NCBI GenBank assembly: GCA_001661515.1
Contig: LUVW01000018.1
Location: 20,177-84,176, forward strand
Direction: 5' to 3'
Length of the DNA: 64,000 nucleotides
Source of the DNA: Capniomyces stellatus
Lineage: Eukaryota > Kickxellomycota > Harpellomycetes > Harpellales > Legeriomycetaceae
Shown here: positions 52,737 to 64,000 of the stretch, piece after piece
How the letters are laid out: each line of letters begins with the position of its first letter
Numbering within the stretch: position 1 is the first letter of the stretch
Made by a program: the position numbers and the translations under genes
The notes under the pieces: generated by a model
The model's database searches: none
What the model was told of the DNA's origin: nothing
Seen by the model: the letters and a program-made list of their open reading frames with translations, nothing else

Positions 52737-55235
52737 ATGAGCAATAGTCATCCATCCTTTATCAGAGAGGAGGACTTTAACAATTATGTACAGGTGTTTG
52801 AAAGTAGTAGAATAGGACCTGGGACTAGAATAGGGGGAGCGGAGGTACGGGCAGTGTTGGTGAAGTCGGGACTTCCCAATGCAACTTTGCACAAGATATG
52901 GACACTATCGGATATTGAGCAGAATGGGTCACTAACAAAAACCGAATTTGCAATGGCGTTACATTTGGCAAAGACTGTTCTTGGCGGGGGAGAAGTGCCA
53001 GCTGTTTTGCCAGAGTCGGTAAAAAAGGAGATTTTAGGGTTCGATGCAGCGAAGCTTAACAGGAGCTATAGCTTGTCTTCAAGCGCAGGGCAATTTGATC
53101 CATCCTTAAGCTCGGCGATGAGGACAACTACGAGCTTGACCTATAGCCAAGACAATAAGGATGAGATCAACAAGCTGACAGAGGATTTTGCGACTAGATT
53201 TCCAGGAGTAGAGGAGATTTTGGGGGGAGCAGTGGGAGATGGTGGCATAAAAACAGATAGCCAGACAAGTTTGAATCACAGCGGCTCGTTGATGGCTAAT
53301 AGAAGTGTTGGGGAGTGGGATATTGAGGAAGGGGAGCGGAGGAATTATGAACAAATATTTATGGGGCTTGATACGGAAAATACAGGACAGCTGGACGGGG
53401 CACAGCTAATGGATGTTTTTATACAAACCGGGTTGCAGCAAGCCGATCTTTCGCAGATTTGGCAGCTGGCTGACCAGGGTCAAAAGGGGTGTTTGACTAA
53501 AGAAGAGTTTGTTGTGGCTTTTAAGCTAGTTTCGGGCAAACTGATGGGCAGGCCGGTTCCAAAAACATTGCCAGTCGAGCTTGAGTTTGGATCCGCAGCC
53601 GAAGAGATGAGAAGGCAGCTGCTAAAGGGTAAGGATGGACCGGCTGCTGGTAGTAGATGGGACACAGTAGCTGGGAATCAAAGCTTTACAGGCATATATG
53701 GCAATCAAAATGCAAAGGAGAATGCTGGGGATAGACGCAGTAGCGAAGCGTTTACTCGGACAGAAGTTGGATCACGCGATGTAGGGGTGTTGCACGGTGC
53801 TGGCATTGATGGTTTGAAGAAGGAAATTGCTGAACAGAAAAGACAACTTGTGAAGCTAAAAGAAGAAAAGGGAGTGATGGATGGCCCAGCAGCAAACTCA
53901 GGGTTGGGAAAGGAGACGTGTATTGAAGAAATATCAAGAGAGCATGCAAAAACATACGATTTAGCAGACTTTGGCAGCCGAAATTTCAAGAGTGTGGGGA
54001 GTGAGGACTACACTAAGGTAGAGGAGCTGGGCGACTTGGGAATAGGCATGATATTTAAATACCAATCAACAGTGAGTCTCTTGCTAAAGTACTTTGAGCT
54101 ACAGAGAATACTGAGTGTTTATAGCACTAAAGTTGATGAGCTGACCGAGAAATACCGGCTAGAAAAGTTAGCTACTACTACCGCCGAGGCTGAAAAGCCA
54201 AAGCCAGATGACAGAACTTCCCGTGCAGCAGTCATGTTGGCTGAAAGAATGAAGGCGCTGACAGGCGAAACGTTTGACAGTTCGTTGACGGCGTCGCCTG
54301 ATATGTCGAATCCATTTGGGTCTGGGACAGGGACAGGGACAGGGACAGGGATAGGGGTAAGTTCGTCGGATACCAAAAACTCGAGCATACTTAAGGCGCA
54401 TGTTTCACGGATTGAGTCAATTAGAAGCTCGCTTCAAAAAGTTAGAGTTGAGCTGGAAAGCTCGGGCGTGGGGATGAGAGAGCTTTTATCAAGTGGGGCT
54501 TTGGACGAGCTTGAAAATGCGGCCAACTGGGATAGGTTTGAATTAGGCAATGGCAACATGGATAGCCAGATTTCTGCTCTTGTTGACAAGCTTGAAACAG
54601 CCAAGATGGTCAAGGTGGATGTTTTGGACATAATTCCAGCAAAAAAAACAACCTCCTCGCCATTTGTCGCGTCAACAGCCCAGTCTAGCGTAGGAAGACC
54701 AGGCTTTACAGCAACCAATCTGGGCACCACCAACACTCCCTCTCCAAAACTATCATCCGCAAGGACCCCTGAGGAAAGAGCCCAAATGCTCAAGAAGCTT
54801 GCCGAGGAAAGACTGCTGGAGAGGCAGCGAGCTCTTGGTCTTATTGTTGAGTCTGACCCTGTACCTATTCAGGCTCCTGTGCCTAAACCTGCTGCCACTG
54901 CTGCTCACTCTGATTTTGACGGCGTTTTTGGTTCCGCTTTAAATGACTCGGAACAAGCTGATAGATCAACTGTCAAAACCCAACCACCCACCCAAAACCC
55001 ATTTGGAATTAGCACTACAGCTGTCACCAAATCTCTTAGCACCTCTCCACAAAAGTCTGCTGCTATGGGCCATCTGGACAACAACGCTGCAGACTTGTTT
55101 TCCAAGTTGTATGGTTCCAAATCAAACGATCCCGAGTATAGATTTAGCGGTTCGCTGGAACTCACCGTCGCTGAAGACGATTCTTCCGAATCCGAGTTTG
55201 ACTTGTCTGGTGACGAGGGCCCTAATACAAAGTAG
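52737..55235 (+). CDS. EH-domain endocytic adaptor, Eps15/Ede1/Pan1-like
   Basis: Intronless, 832 residues. Two EH domains occupy residues about 1-100 and 198-290; both end in typical EF-hand-derived segments (LTKTEFAMALHLA; LTKEEFVVAFKLV). The second has a canonical-looking EF loop DTENTGQLDG. EH domains bind NPF peptides, and this protein has two NPF motifs itself (SNPFGSG and QNPFGIS), allowing self- or partner interaction. Possible coiled-coil segments and an acidic tail (SSESEFDLSGDEGP) follow. It should act at cortical actin/clathrin sites in endocytosis. It is shorter than yeast Ede1 or Pan1, and I see no UBA domain, so orthology is open. A GGGACA microsatellite encodes a Gly-Thr run near residues 527-537. 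Confidence 0.88.
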   Translation: MSNSHPSFIREEDFNNYVQVFESSRIGPGTRIGGAEVRAVLVKSGLPNATLHKIWTLSDIEQNGSLTKTEFAMALHLAKTVLGGGEVPAVLPESVKKEILGFDAAKLNRSYSLSSSAGQFDPSLSSAMRTTTSLTYSQDNKDEINKLTEDFATRFPGVEEILGGAVGDGGIKTDSQTSLNHSGSLMANRSVGEWDIEEGERRNYEQIFMGLDTENTGQLDGAQLMDVFIQTGLQQADLSQIWQLADQGQKGCLTKEEFVVAFKLVSGKLMGRPVPKTLPVELEFGSAAEEMRRQLLKGKDGPAAGSRWDTVAGNQSFTGIYGNQNAKENAGDRRSSEAFTRTEVGSRDVGVLHGAGIDGLKKEIAEQKRQLVKLKEEKGVMDGPAANSGLGKETCIEEISREHAKTYDLADFGSRNFKSVGSEDYTKVEELGDLGIGMIFKYQSTVSLLLKYFELQRILSVYSTKVDELTEKYRLEKLATTTAEAEKPKPDDRTSRAAVMLAERMKALTGETFDSSLTASPDMSNPFGSGTGTGTGTGIGVSSSDTKNSSILKAHVSRIESIRSSLQKVRVELESSGVGMRELLSSGALDELENAANWDRFELGNGNMDSQISALVDKLETAKMVKVDVLDIIPAKKTTSSPFVASTAQSSVGRPGFTATNLGTTNTPSPKLSSARTPEERAQMLKKLAEERLLERQRALGLIVESDPVPIQAPVPKPAATAAHSDFDGVFGSALNDSEQADRSTVKTQPPTQNPFGISTTAVTKSLSTSPQKSAAMGHLDNNAADLFSKLYGSKSNDPEYRFSGSLELTVAEDDSSESEFDLSGDEGPNTK
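54326..54352 (+). repeat. In-frame GGGACA microsatellite in the EH-domain gene
   Basis: About four to five copies encoding alternating Gly-Thr. In-frame hexamer changes would alter linker length without breaking the frame. Confidence 0.85.
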
Positions 55236-55801
55236 TATTGTTTTTTGCTTTTGTTTTTGTTTTTTTACTTTTATTCTGCTTTGCTTTTTTTACTTTTATT
55301 AATTTACACCTTTACTTTCTAGAGCTATTAACGAGTTGATTCTCTTTCACACTTTTCTGTTTTATTTTTATTTTAGTTTTAGTTTATCTTTTGATTTTGT
55401 TTCTAGTTCTTTATCTTTCCTTTTTTTTCATTTTTACCAACGTCAACTCATCATTGTTTAGTATGCGGGTATACTTGTCCATATTTTTTCCTTTTTCTTT
55501 TTTATTACCGAATATTGAAAGCAACAGCCTTTATCCTTGCGAGTAATTAAATACCCTATTTGATAAATCCCATATTTGGCCACTTTACATATTGCTATTT
55601 AAACTTTAAACTTTAAAATTATTTTCTTTATTCATCGACTTGCTTATTTTTGAATTAGAGTTGTTACAGCAATCGTGCTTTGTATAACCAATTCTGTTCA
55701 TTTTGAAGTCTAATATATCAAAAACCTCAAGGTTGCCAATCCCTTAACAATATTGAACCACACAAGCGGGAAAACTATTATAAACAACTGTAAAAATATC
55801 A
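55236..55801. other. T-rich intergenic region
   Basis: 3' flank of the EH-domain gene with T-rich low complexity. No gene. Confidence 0.6.
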
Positions 55802-56869
55802 ATGTTCGACAATGTAAAACCAATTCCCAACGCTGCGAATGTAAAACCTGAAAATTGCGGTACAGAGAAAATATTCAAGCTTTACAAACCGGTGAAACGG
55901 AAGCTCATGCCTGAAGATCCTTTTTTTACACAGGGCAACATTGATGCTGGCTTGGATTATTACTTGAACAAAGCCTCATTGAAATCTAAACTGCTGTCCA
56001 AACTCCTCGATGCTCCAGAATTTAATCAGTAACAATTTACGTTATCTATTTTTTTGTTTTTTTAAAAAATACTTTATTATCCCATACCTGAGACTATAGA
56101 TAACACTTTTGCTAAATTGAAAATAAAAAGAGGAGAGAGAGATGGTAATCACAATCTTTATAAATTCCCAATCGCCTGTGATTACAAGAATCTAAGTTCA
56201 AATATTCTGATTTAGCTTTTGTACATTTTATTTTTACCATATTAGATTAGAATCTAACCACATAACCTGCGACCTTGCACCATGTTTTGGCTCGATAACA
56301 TTGCCCAATCCTAATGCCTACGAACAGCACTACCAATTTGCCCACAGATACTTGTGCAAGGTTTGTCATGTTGTTTTACCAAGTGCCCATTTTCTCGATC
56401 TTCACATTTCTGAACTTCACGACTCTTATTTCCAAGCTTGTGTTTCCAAAGGATCCAAAATGGTAAGCCGCCCCCTGAACCATGAGTCATGAACCATGAG
56501 CAACTATCGCTTCTTTATACTTTACTACAAGTGGTGCTGTAAGATTAGCTATTCCGCAACATCATTCAAACAGTTTTGAAAGGCAACAGTTAATTAGTGC
56601 TTGTGTGCCAATAATAGTACAAATGCTTCATTCCTTCATGCTCAAAAGTGACAAGCTCTGCAAAGACTCGGAAGCTACACATGATACACAAGCACCTTTA
56701 TCCAAAGTCATTCAACTGGCTTATTATCTCTAAAGGCCTACGCTCGCACTCGAAAGCTCAGAGAGACTACTTGAAAAGACACAATAGACCGCCTATTTCC
56801 GCAAACAGCGATCTAAAACCAGTCTCGATTGACCTGTTATCATCTCATATGGAGTCGATGCAGCTTTAG
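55802..56869 (+). CDS. ZNF511: C2H2 zinc-finger protein, ZNF511-like
   Basis: Three exons (55802-56028, 56246-56462, 56618-56869) give 231 residues; introns are 217 and 155 nt, phases 2 and 0. The order of landmarks matches the ZNF511 family: an N-terminal KPVKRKLMPEDPFFTQGN segment, a first C2H2 finger (CDLAPC with a QHYQFAHR helix), and a second (CKVCHVVLPSAHFLDLHISELHD). A third (YKCFIPSCSK, ending HMIHKHLYP) follows. Each finger is partly non-canonical in spacing, as in the family. The molecular role is poorly defined; nuclear nucleic-acid binding is assumed from the fingers. No exon alone shows the whole pattern. Confidence 0.85.
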
Positions 56870-57158
56870 ATTTATTTTTATGTCAATTTAGACTTCCATC
56901 ACTGGCCTATTGTATACAAAACAAACCCACCAAACCTTTTTTGGATTTCAATAAACCTGATCACACTTTTTAAACCGGTTTGGTTGACAATGCAACACCG
57001 ACCAATTTAGTTATATCAACATTACCGAGCTAACTTTAAAAGAAAAACAAAAAGGTGAGGACAGCTCGTATTTAAACGCTTTATTTAACTAATACATTAC
57101 AATTTATACATACTAGCAATAAATAAATACTACTAAAAGTAATCAAAGATTAACCAGA

Positions 57159-58325
57159 TTAATCAAAGAGTCCGAAACCCATATCATCATCTGATTCCTC
57201 CTCTTCTTCAACTACAGCAGCGGCAGCTGGGGCAGCAGATCCGGATGAAGCAACTGGAGCAGCAGCGGCAGCGGCAGCAGCAGCAAGAGCCTCTGGGTTA
57301 GCAAGCAATTCCTTGATCTATTGGTTTTCAGGCAAAACAAAGCTTGAATTTAGTATTTTGCTTTTTAAAAATATCAATCAAGCTCAACAAAGGATATCCA
57401 AAAATAATATTGTCAGTAAAAAATTAAAGTGTTGATAGGTTTTTGTAATCGGCCAGACTTAGTCTGTCAGTGATTGTTCGAAATCATCATTTATATTTTA
57501 GTTTGAATGTCAGGTTTGAAGCAATAATAGTGGAATACTTACAGCAGCTGAGGCCTTGAAGGTGTACTCGGTACCAACGGAGATGGACAAAAGATCTTTG
57601 AATCCGTTGATGAGCAAGTGTGGAACAGCTGGGAGGGTTGGGATTCCAGTAGCCAATGAGACACAGGCGATATCGGTAACACCAGCAAGGAAGTGTGTGA
57701 TCAAATCATCATCAGTGATATCCAAAACGGATGGCTTGAAGATGGTTCCATCGTCATAGACCTCTTCGATGGCCAAACCATAAGTGAATGGAGAGATGTT
57801 AAGCTTGTTGAGCAAAGTGGCTTCTGAAGCTCCGACCTTGTCTCCGACCTTAACAAGATGCACATCACCAGTGATTTCAATAGTACCACGGGAAATCTTG
57901 GTTGGGATACCGAGAGCCTGGAAGAAGGATGTCTGTCCAGGTTCCATACCAGTGTTACCGGCTGGGACGTATACGTCAACTGGGGCAATAGCACCTGCAC
58001 GAGCTGGGGCAAGGACACGGTTTGAAACAATCAAGTCACGTACTTCCTTAAGATCCTTGTTGGTGAAGACAAAACCAATGTTTCCCTTAACAAATGGCAT
58101 GATCTTTTCGTAGTTTGGGTTGGCTGGGCCCAAAATTCTCAAAGCACGACGGACCATGGTGTTCTTTCCCATGATAACATCTCCGTATTCACGAATGGAA
58201 CGACGGATCTGATGCATCTGGTTGGAACCAACATTGTCAACGTTGACAATGAAGATTGAGCGGTAGGTCTCCAAGTATCTCTGGAGACGATCAAAGTATT
58301 CGGCTTTACGTTCTCCCTTTGACAT
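57159..58325 (-). CDS. RPP0: 60S acidic ribosomal protein P0
   Basis: Two exons (58325-57543 and 57317-57159; 225-nt intron, GTAAGT donor, phase 0) give 313 residues, the usual length. P0 is the base of the ribosomal stalk; it binds 25S rRNA and P1/P2 dimers and recruits translation GTPases. The N-terminal MSKGERKAEYFDRLQ and NTMVRRAL rRNA-binding segment are typical. The second exon has an Ala-rich hinge, an acidic run and the P-protein terminus DDDMGFGLFD. The start is ATG 58325, since an upstream TTG in frame is not used in this family. GC-rich codon choice fits high expression. Confidence 0.97.
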
Positions 58326-61190
58326 CTTTAGTATTGTGTTCAAGGGGTTTCTTGGTGAATTTTAAAGATCTAAAAGATAAACAACAATCGAGATTTCATG
58401 GTTAGGTATATTTCTCTTTATCTGCATTCCCTCGGATTCGAATAACATTATTATGTATATGTTTATAATTATGTTTATGTTAATACTTACTTTTATAAGC
58501 TGAAAGAGCATGTATTTCTAATTACTTCATTTCGAATCCTTTTATACATGGTTTTTTTTATTTTTTATTATGGTTTTTGGTTTTGGTTTTTTTTTTTGTG
58601 CTTTTTTGCTAGCCTTGCTTTTACTCAATAAAATATAATTCAAGATTCCAGCAGGTTTTATTTGCTCGCTTTCAAAAAATAAAAAATCTTTCCATTCTTT
58701 CCCCCTCCGCTGCTAAAGATTTCGAAAGCTCCACTTGGGGCTCAGCTTCAACTTACCCTTACTTAAAGGCAAATTATTGCTTTTTCTTATTTTTTTTCCT
58801 CCTCATCGCCAAATAAGCTTGACCGATTACAAGTTTGAATCCGCAAACCAAAATGCATGCACAATACTGATGGGAAATTTATTGGCTAAATTAATTCAAG
58901 TTAAACTATATTTAATATTTACTTTGGCTTATTATTGGATTAGGCACAAGACTATTTGCTTTTTTGGCCAATAATTGTAGGTCTAAAAAGCAAAATAGTT
59001 GCACTTAAAAATCAAAATGAACTCTCTCAAGGCTTCTAATGTTTTATTGCCGAAATGTGTGAATTCAAGTTATTGATCGGCTCATTCAACTAGGCTTGGC
59101 TGTTTTCAAAGTAATTATTTTGAATATTGCTTATAACTTCATCACGTTCAACGCAAGCAAACTCGAAAATTTTGTCAAAGACCATTAGAATAGTAATATA
59201 ACACACTCACTTAAATATCAAGTGTACACATTGTCATGACAAAAAAATAAAATAACAATAATAATAACCAACCCTCCTGGTGTTTGGTTTTCATGGCCGA
59301 ATAAGCGAGTGTGTCTTCAACTAAGCCCGTAAAATTAATCGGAGTTGCAAAAACCAGCTTTAAAAAAGACCATTCAATATCTCAGACTCGATTCTAGATG
59401 GTGCTACAGTGTAAACTGTGGTGGCTTTTTTTTAGTTTAAATGCAGATATGTAAAGATTGTGTGATTCACTTGTAATTAATCTCGTTTTGTTTTTGTTTT
59501 GAGCTGAATTTGGATTACAGGCCGAGTGATTTATATGATATAGTTGGCTACATAAACAAACACAACATTTTCCTATTTAACTAATGCGGTTCTTGAGGCT
59601 GGATCGTAATACCTGGTTTGTTTAATGCATGAGTCAGAAAGTACATGTAGCCTACTCAGTCAACCACAATTGGCAATGTTAACCTTACCTACACAAAGCA
59701 AGATTCCAAACCATTAATAATAATTTGAGCTAAAAGTAAATTTAAACGTCACTTCAATAGTAATAAAAAAGTACATTGACTGTTGGTCTTGTGATATTAA
59801 CAACAGCAGTAGCAAATCAATAGCAGTAGCAAATCAACAGCAGTAACAAATCGATGGTAGCAATTAGCAGCAACAACCAAACACATTTTGAACTTTTCCT
59901 GTAAACAAAAACAACAAAAGTGCTTATATGGTAAATTCTGAATTAAATGGCATGTTACAAAGCTTGATTTTAATTTTGATTTTAATTTTGATATTGCCTA
60001 AAGAGCCTCTCTTCGTCCAAAATTAAATATAAAGTAAAGTAACAGGTCAAAAGTACTAAAACCAAAAATAGAAGCTATTTGTCTACAACTTGCTGCACTT
60101 ACAAACAAAACATTCATGCAACATCACATTGAGATATTTGATTGTGAAATATAACCAACTAGCTTTTTAATGGATCTGAGATAGTTTGGGATCATTTTTG
60201 CTAACCAAACATTGATAATATCAACTATTACTTATTCAACTTTCCTCAGGGGCACTTATACATCAATTAGTCAACAGGAAGATACCATCAACTAACATAT
60301 AGCATGGGAAGCTTGGCAGAGCAGCATCTAAATGCACATTAAGCATTATGACCTATCGTTTAGACAAACAAATAAGCAAAAAAAACAAAGTAACAAATGA
60401 CACAAGGCTAACATTAAAATGATCAGCGCCAGTTCGAAATGCCCAGTTGTTTTTATTTTTTTTGTTTATAAATAGTGTGGTAATTTTTAAAATGGCACCC
60501 AACAATGCGGAAACATCCATTTGTCACACCCACCATGATCTGTAAGAATATAGTAATAACCTACTGTTTGGGTCAGATGAATATCGAGGAAATATGATTA
60601 GCGGAATTAAATAGAAGTTTAACACGAAAGCAAACAAAACGATAAATCCAGTGGCTGGAAGTTGTTCTAATTATCATCTTGTTTTGGTTAAGGTACAACA
60701 TTGGTTGGCTAGCCTTAATTGTACCAGTAGCGGCTGTAATAAATACTGTGTATACTATTATATCTCATTCTAGAATCGCCAAACCTATACTAATCAGGCT
60801 GGCATTAACTAAATACGTTGCATTAGTAGCTTAGCGTCTCACTTTTAATTTTTACACGAGTATAACTGTTATGAGTAAATGACTAGCCAAATAAACACAA
60901 GTATTAGTTTTAAACATTTTAACATGTGTAATACATTTTGAAAATTAACATAATTGCATAAAGGCAGTTTTTTTATAAAAATGATATTTGGCAAAACAGA
61001 ACAAAACTTATATAAAGTTTAAGCGGACCAAAGTTGTACCACTAACTAATTCAAAAAAAGTTCTGGGATACTTATTTATACATTACTGACAGGAAAAGAA
61101 TACCTTAAAGCTCTTTATTTTACAAAACTAGATTTTGAATTCTTACTTTCAATTCAAAACCAAGGTATACAATCAATTGAAAAATACAAA
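58326..61190. other. Long AT-rich intergenic region
   Basis: About 2.9 kb, the largest gene-free stretch. It contains a 17-bp tandem repeat at 59804-59854 and a TTTTGA/TTTTAA repeat near 59967-59997. No protein-like frame and no recognised RNA gene; the 79-codon frame at 58735-58974 is unsupported. Confidence 0.55.
59804..59854. repeat. 17-bp tandem repeat, three units
   Basis: Units of the form AGCAGTAGCAAATCAAT with small changes, three in a row, in non-coding DNA. Confidence 0.8.
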
Positions 61191-61622
61191 ATGGGATCAG
61201 ATAATTCTAATAACGTTACTACTGCTGTCACTGATACAGCCAAGCCTGCAGCAAGAAAGCCATCGTTGAAGGATAGAGTCATGAACATACAAGGGATGAT
61301 CGAGACTAAAGCAGGAAAGCTCATGAACAATCCGGCCATGGTCGAAAAAGGTGAACAACACATGAAGGCAGGAAAGTGCGGTGATCAAGTATGCAAAGAC
61401 GCTAAAGATTCCAAGGATGCTGCTCAATGCGCTGTCGATAAAGCTGGCAGCGCAATAAGTGGGGCAGGAAAGATGGCGAGCGAAAAAGGTCAAGACGCAC
61501 AACAGGCATGCCAAGATGCCGGCACAGACGCAGCCGGCAAAGCAAGATCAATCTCCAAAAGCGTAACAGATTGTGCAAAGGATATCAAAAACCAAGTCAT
61601 GAGCTCTGAAACCGGGAAATAA
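61191..61622 (+). CDS. Hydrophilic CsbD/LEA-like stress protein
   Basis: Intronless, 143 residues, very rich in Ala, Lys, Asp, Ser and Gly and lacking any hydrophobic segment. The N-terminal half contains KDRVMNIQGMIETKAGKL then VEKGEQHMKAGK, which resembles the CsbD fold repeat. The second half is an Ala/Lys/Asp-rich amphipathic region like group 3 LEA proteins, with several cysteines spaced among the helix-like repeats. Such proteins accumulate under osmotic or stationary-phase stress and are largely disordered until dried. Cysteines are unusual for LEA proteins. Family placement is by composition and pattern only. Confidence 0.7.
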   Translation: MGSDNSNNVTTAVTDTAKPAARKPSLKDRVMNIQGMIETKAGKLMNNPAMVEKGEQHMKAGKCGDQVCKDAKDSKDAAQCAVDKAGSAISGAGKMASEKGQDAQQACQDAGTDAAGKARSISKSVTDCAKDIKNQVMSSETGK

Positions 61623-62087
61623 TTTATTCTAGCTTTTTTTTATTTTATCTTCCTTATACTTTGTGTTTTTAGTTTAAATTACTCATATTTTTTTTTTATT
61701 AAGAAAAAAAGTCGTTTGATATAATTTAAAGTGTACCAAATATTGACCAAAACAAACCAAGACAAGCGTAAAGTGAAATTAAGTACCAAGTCAACAACCA
61801 CAACAATATAAGGGAAATATTCGAGACGACTCACCAAAAGCCAAAGTAAAAGTTTGGGGTCGATATAATATTGTACAACTTGACTTGACAACCAAGTAAT
61901 CGACGGATGGATAAAGTAGTGGTATCCAAAATGATAATTGGTAAAAAGTGGGATAAGATAAAGAGCGAGACTGGGTTATTTATAATCAAGTAAAACCAAA
62001 TTTCGAAGCAAAAGAGTAAACAAAAATAAAATAAAGACCAACTAATGAATCAAATATACAGCGCGAATGCGAGTGTGGATATGGCTG
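61623..62087. other. Intergenic region
   Basis: Convergent 3' flanks, AT-rich, no gene seen. Confidence 0.6.
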
Positions 62088-64000
62088 TTACTGCCGGGAT
62101 CCAACACCTAAATGATCCATTTCGAATGCAGAATAGTCCATCTCATTGTCAGTATCGTTTATATTGCCAAGAAACCGACTTTTAACAGTGTTAGTGCCAT
62201 TGCTAGCGTTGGTTGATCTGGAATCAGCTAAAAGGGATGCTGGTGTTGTTAGGAACAAGTAGTCGGCATATGAAGGAAACCAAAAACTTTTACAATTATT
62301 GAAGCAACCAGAATCGTAAGGGTTTTGGTTAAATACAGACTGTGAAGAGTGTGACAATTTGTTCATATTGGATTCAATGTCATCATAGACAGAATTGAGA
62401 TGTTGACGGTTATTGTTTCTTGATAGACAGGGACATAATTTTGCAAATGGGCCTGGTGCCCTGCGGTATTTTTGGCGAGTGGATACACTGGAGTAGCCTG
62501 CAACACCAGAAACGACGGAGCCTAGATTTATGCCAGTAAGATCGCCTGCGTTGTCGTCGCTATCGGACTCGGTTTCCATTTCGCTTCCAGAGTCTATGTT
62601 TAGATCAGCAGGGTCAATATCCTCGTCCTCGGATTCTGGGTTGGCAGCATTCTCGTCGTTGTCGTAAATGATATAACTGCTGGATTTGTGGCTTTTGCTG
62701 CTGTATTTGGGGATCCTAATGCCAGACTTATTCTCGGCAGTGGTGATGTTTACAGAGATTTGATAGAATTGCGATATGAACAGAACGGTGGTCCAGGACA
62801 GATTTAGCAATGACCAGAAAAACACATCTAAAACCCAGGCACCACTTTGGAAGACACCGCAGACATACTGGCCCAGATAACATGGCCTGCCAGGGATTGG
62901 CTCGTAGAGGACAAAGGTGCGATCCAAGTAGACTAGGGCCAGGAACAGAGTTGTGTACCCGCTGACCAATAGCAACGTAACAAAGACAAAAAATGTCTTG
63001 TAGTTTGTTAAGCCAACGCAGTTGTTGGTCCATGGGCAATGGTGGTCCAGCTTTGCAACACATCTGTTGCATATCTTGCAGTGCTTTGACCTTAGTGGTC
63101 TAATAATCAGACATGTCCTGCAAAAGTTGGAGTAGTCGTAGATCCGTCTATCCGCCAGCTTTTCAATCGATACAGCTGCATCCTCCATAGATGTGTTGTA
63201 CGGTAGGTACCCAGGGTCAAAAAACACCAGCTTAACATACGACACCAAACACCCAACTATGCTGACAAAAACAAGCAGGTTAAGGCCCCACCGGGAAACT
63301 ACAGTTCGCCCGTTAGTCGATGTTTCTAAAGTGACAGGTAGTATATAAAACATCCAAGTATAAATCGCTACCAAGTAAGAGGACATGAAGACGCTGGAGT
63401 AGAATGGACTAGCGATCACTCGCTCTGAATTCATTGCCTTTATTAAGAAAATAGACGTTGATACAAGCATCGCCAGTATCAGCGCAATAAACATCGGAAG
63501 TCCAATCATCCACGGGTAAACCGACAGTGCCTTTAGCGCCAACGGAATAAATATAAACGGCCATGCGATCACCGCTAAATGAGACCTTAGCTTCCATCTT
63601 AAAATCTTGATTTCTCTCGGCGACCCTTCTGGCAAAGATTTCGCCTTCATTTCGGCTACATTCAGCAGATTGTTGATGTTGAACTCTATAGAAATGTCCC
63701 GTGCACTTTTACCCTTTTGGCCCCCTAGCCCGCTGTCAATCTCTCCGTTTGCCAACGTACTATACTCGCAAATGTCCGGATCTCCCCCCGACTTAACCAG
63801 CTCCTCCAAAACCACCGAGTCTCCACGAACCATGGCATAATGCAGCGCTGTTTTTCCCTGGCAGTCTTGCAGGTTGATACTTGCCCCCAGCCTGATTAAA
63901 ATACTAACAACATCTCCATTTCCTTGATACGCTGCCCACATCAATGGTGTCAAGCCGTGGTTATCCGGTTTGTCCAAAGTCCTCCCCAACGCCGCCCACT
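62088..64000 (-). CDS. AKR1: Ankyrin-repeat DHHC palmitoyltransferase, Akr1-like (5' end outside the window)
   Basis: The frame is open through the window end, so the N-terminal ankyrin repeats are incomplete; at least 633 residues are present. Visible ankyrin units are [18 protein letters not shown] and [13 protein letters not shown]. Four hydrophobic helices follow, then the Cys-rich DHHC domain (NFCRTC, then [20 protein letters not shown]; minus strand around 63140-63000). Two more helices and the TTxE motif (TTAE) come next. The catalytic Cys is in DHHC, and it S-acylates membrane-associated proteins at Golgi or endosomes. The C-terminus is longer than in yeast Akr1: an acidic stretch followed by a Ser/Asn-rich tail. 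First in-frame codon in the window is not a start. Confidence 0.94.
   Translation of the reverse strand, partial: WAALGRTLDKPDNHGLTPLMWAAYQGNGDVVSILIRLGASINLQDCQGKTALHYAMVRGDSVVLEELVKSGGDPDICEYSTLANGEIDSGLGGQKGKSARDISIEFNINNLLNVAEMKAKSLPEGSPREIKILRWKLRSHLAVIAWPFIFIPLALKALSVYPWMIGLPMFIALILAMLVSTSIFLIKAMNSERVIASPFYSSVFMSSYLVAIYTWMFYILPVTLETSTNGRTVVSRWGLNLLVFVSIVGCLVSYVKLVFFDPGYLPYNTSMEDAAVSIEKLADRRIYDYSNFCRTCLIIRPLRSKHCKICNRCVAKLDHHCPWTNNCVGLTNYKTFFVFVTLLLVSGYTTLFLALVYLDRTFVLYEPIPGRPCYLGQYVCGVFQSGAWVLDVFFWSLLNLSWTTVLFISQFYQISVNITTAENKSGIRIPKYSSKSHKSSSYIIYDNDENAANPESEDEDIDPADLNIDSGSEMETESDSDDNAGDLTGINLGSVVSGVAGYSSVSTRQKYRRAPGPFAKLCPCLSRNNNRQHLNSVYDDIESNMNKLSHSSQSVFNQNPYDSGCFNNCKSFWFPSYADYLFLTTPASLLADSRSTNASNGTNTVKSRFLGNINDTDNEMDYSAFEMDHLGVGSRQ

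Noticed and set aside
1..64000. CRISPR arrays, insertion sequences and bacterial-type operons
   Set aside because: No spacer-repeat arrays, terminal inverted repeats with transposase, or ribosome binding sites were seen; introns show this is eukaryotic nuclear DNA.

Overview
This window looks like nuclear DNA of a fungus. It carries the fungal multidomain fatty acid synthase, and its housekeeping genes match fungal or general eukaryotic families: RCL1, UTP6, TOM40, RPP0, a farnesylated type I DnaJ, a SNAP-25/Sec9 t-SNARE, peroxisomal thiolase with a PTS2 signal, and mitochondrial GatC. Intergenic DNA is very AT-rich with long A/T runs. Short and medium genes have small spliceosomal introns (80 to 482 nt, donors mostly GTAAG-like, acceptors TAG or CAG). 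The largest genes (FAS, EH-domain protein, ADCK1-like kinase) have none. A single-polypeptide beta-alpha FAS and a six-helix voltage-gated K+ channel are unusual for well-studied ascomycete yeasts. I infer an early-diverging, zygomycete-grade fungus; the sequence alone does not name the species. Two assembly gaps are present (36093-36565 and 50641-50656), both touching long G or C homopolymers.

Layout. 1-1159 (-): 5' part of a secreted protein with tandem six-cysteine modules. 3651-8715 (+): long ABCC/MRP transporter. 9657-10709 (+): zinc alcohol dehydrogenase. 12167-24286 (+): 4039-residue fatty acid synthase. 24914-26163 (-): SNAP-25/Sec9. 28470-29936 (+): RCL1. 31059-31801 (+): BAP31/Yet3-like ER protein. 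32082-34716 (-): UTP6. 36690-37798 (+): Ydj1-type DnaJ missing its first exon in a gap. 38229-38872 (-): GatC. 39478-40530: two small unassigned candidates, head to head. 41303-42559 (+): peroxisomal thiolase. 43299-45236 (+): ADCK1/MCP2-type UbiB protein. 46154-46606 (-): small cysteine-rich candidate. 47639-49161 (+): Kv channel. 49827-51239 (-): TOM40. 52737-55235 (+): EH-domain endocytic protein. 55802-56869 (+): ZNF511-like zinc-finger protein. 57159-58325 (-): ribosomal stalk protein P0. 61191-61622 (+): hydrophilic CsbD/LEA-like protein. 62088-64000 (-): ankyrin-DHHC palmitoyltransferase, cut by the window edge. For most multi-exon genes I derived the splice models from reading-frame phase and family alignment.

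The genes do not form a cluster; this is ordinary eukaryotic gene order. The most striking observation is in the FAS. AT, ER, DH, MPT, ACP, KR and PPT motifs all look intact, but the ketosynthase has Tyr where the family has its catalytic Cys and Tyr again at the first catalytic His. Next in interest are the Kv channel, an exact 30-bp in-frame tandem duplication inside the ABC transporter, the six-cysteine module protein, and a degenerate 21-bp repeat directly after the Kv channel stop codon.
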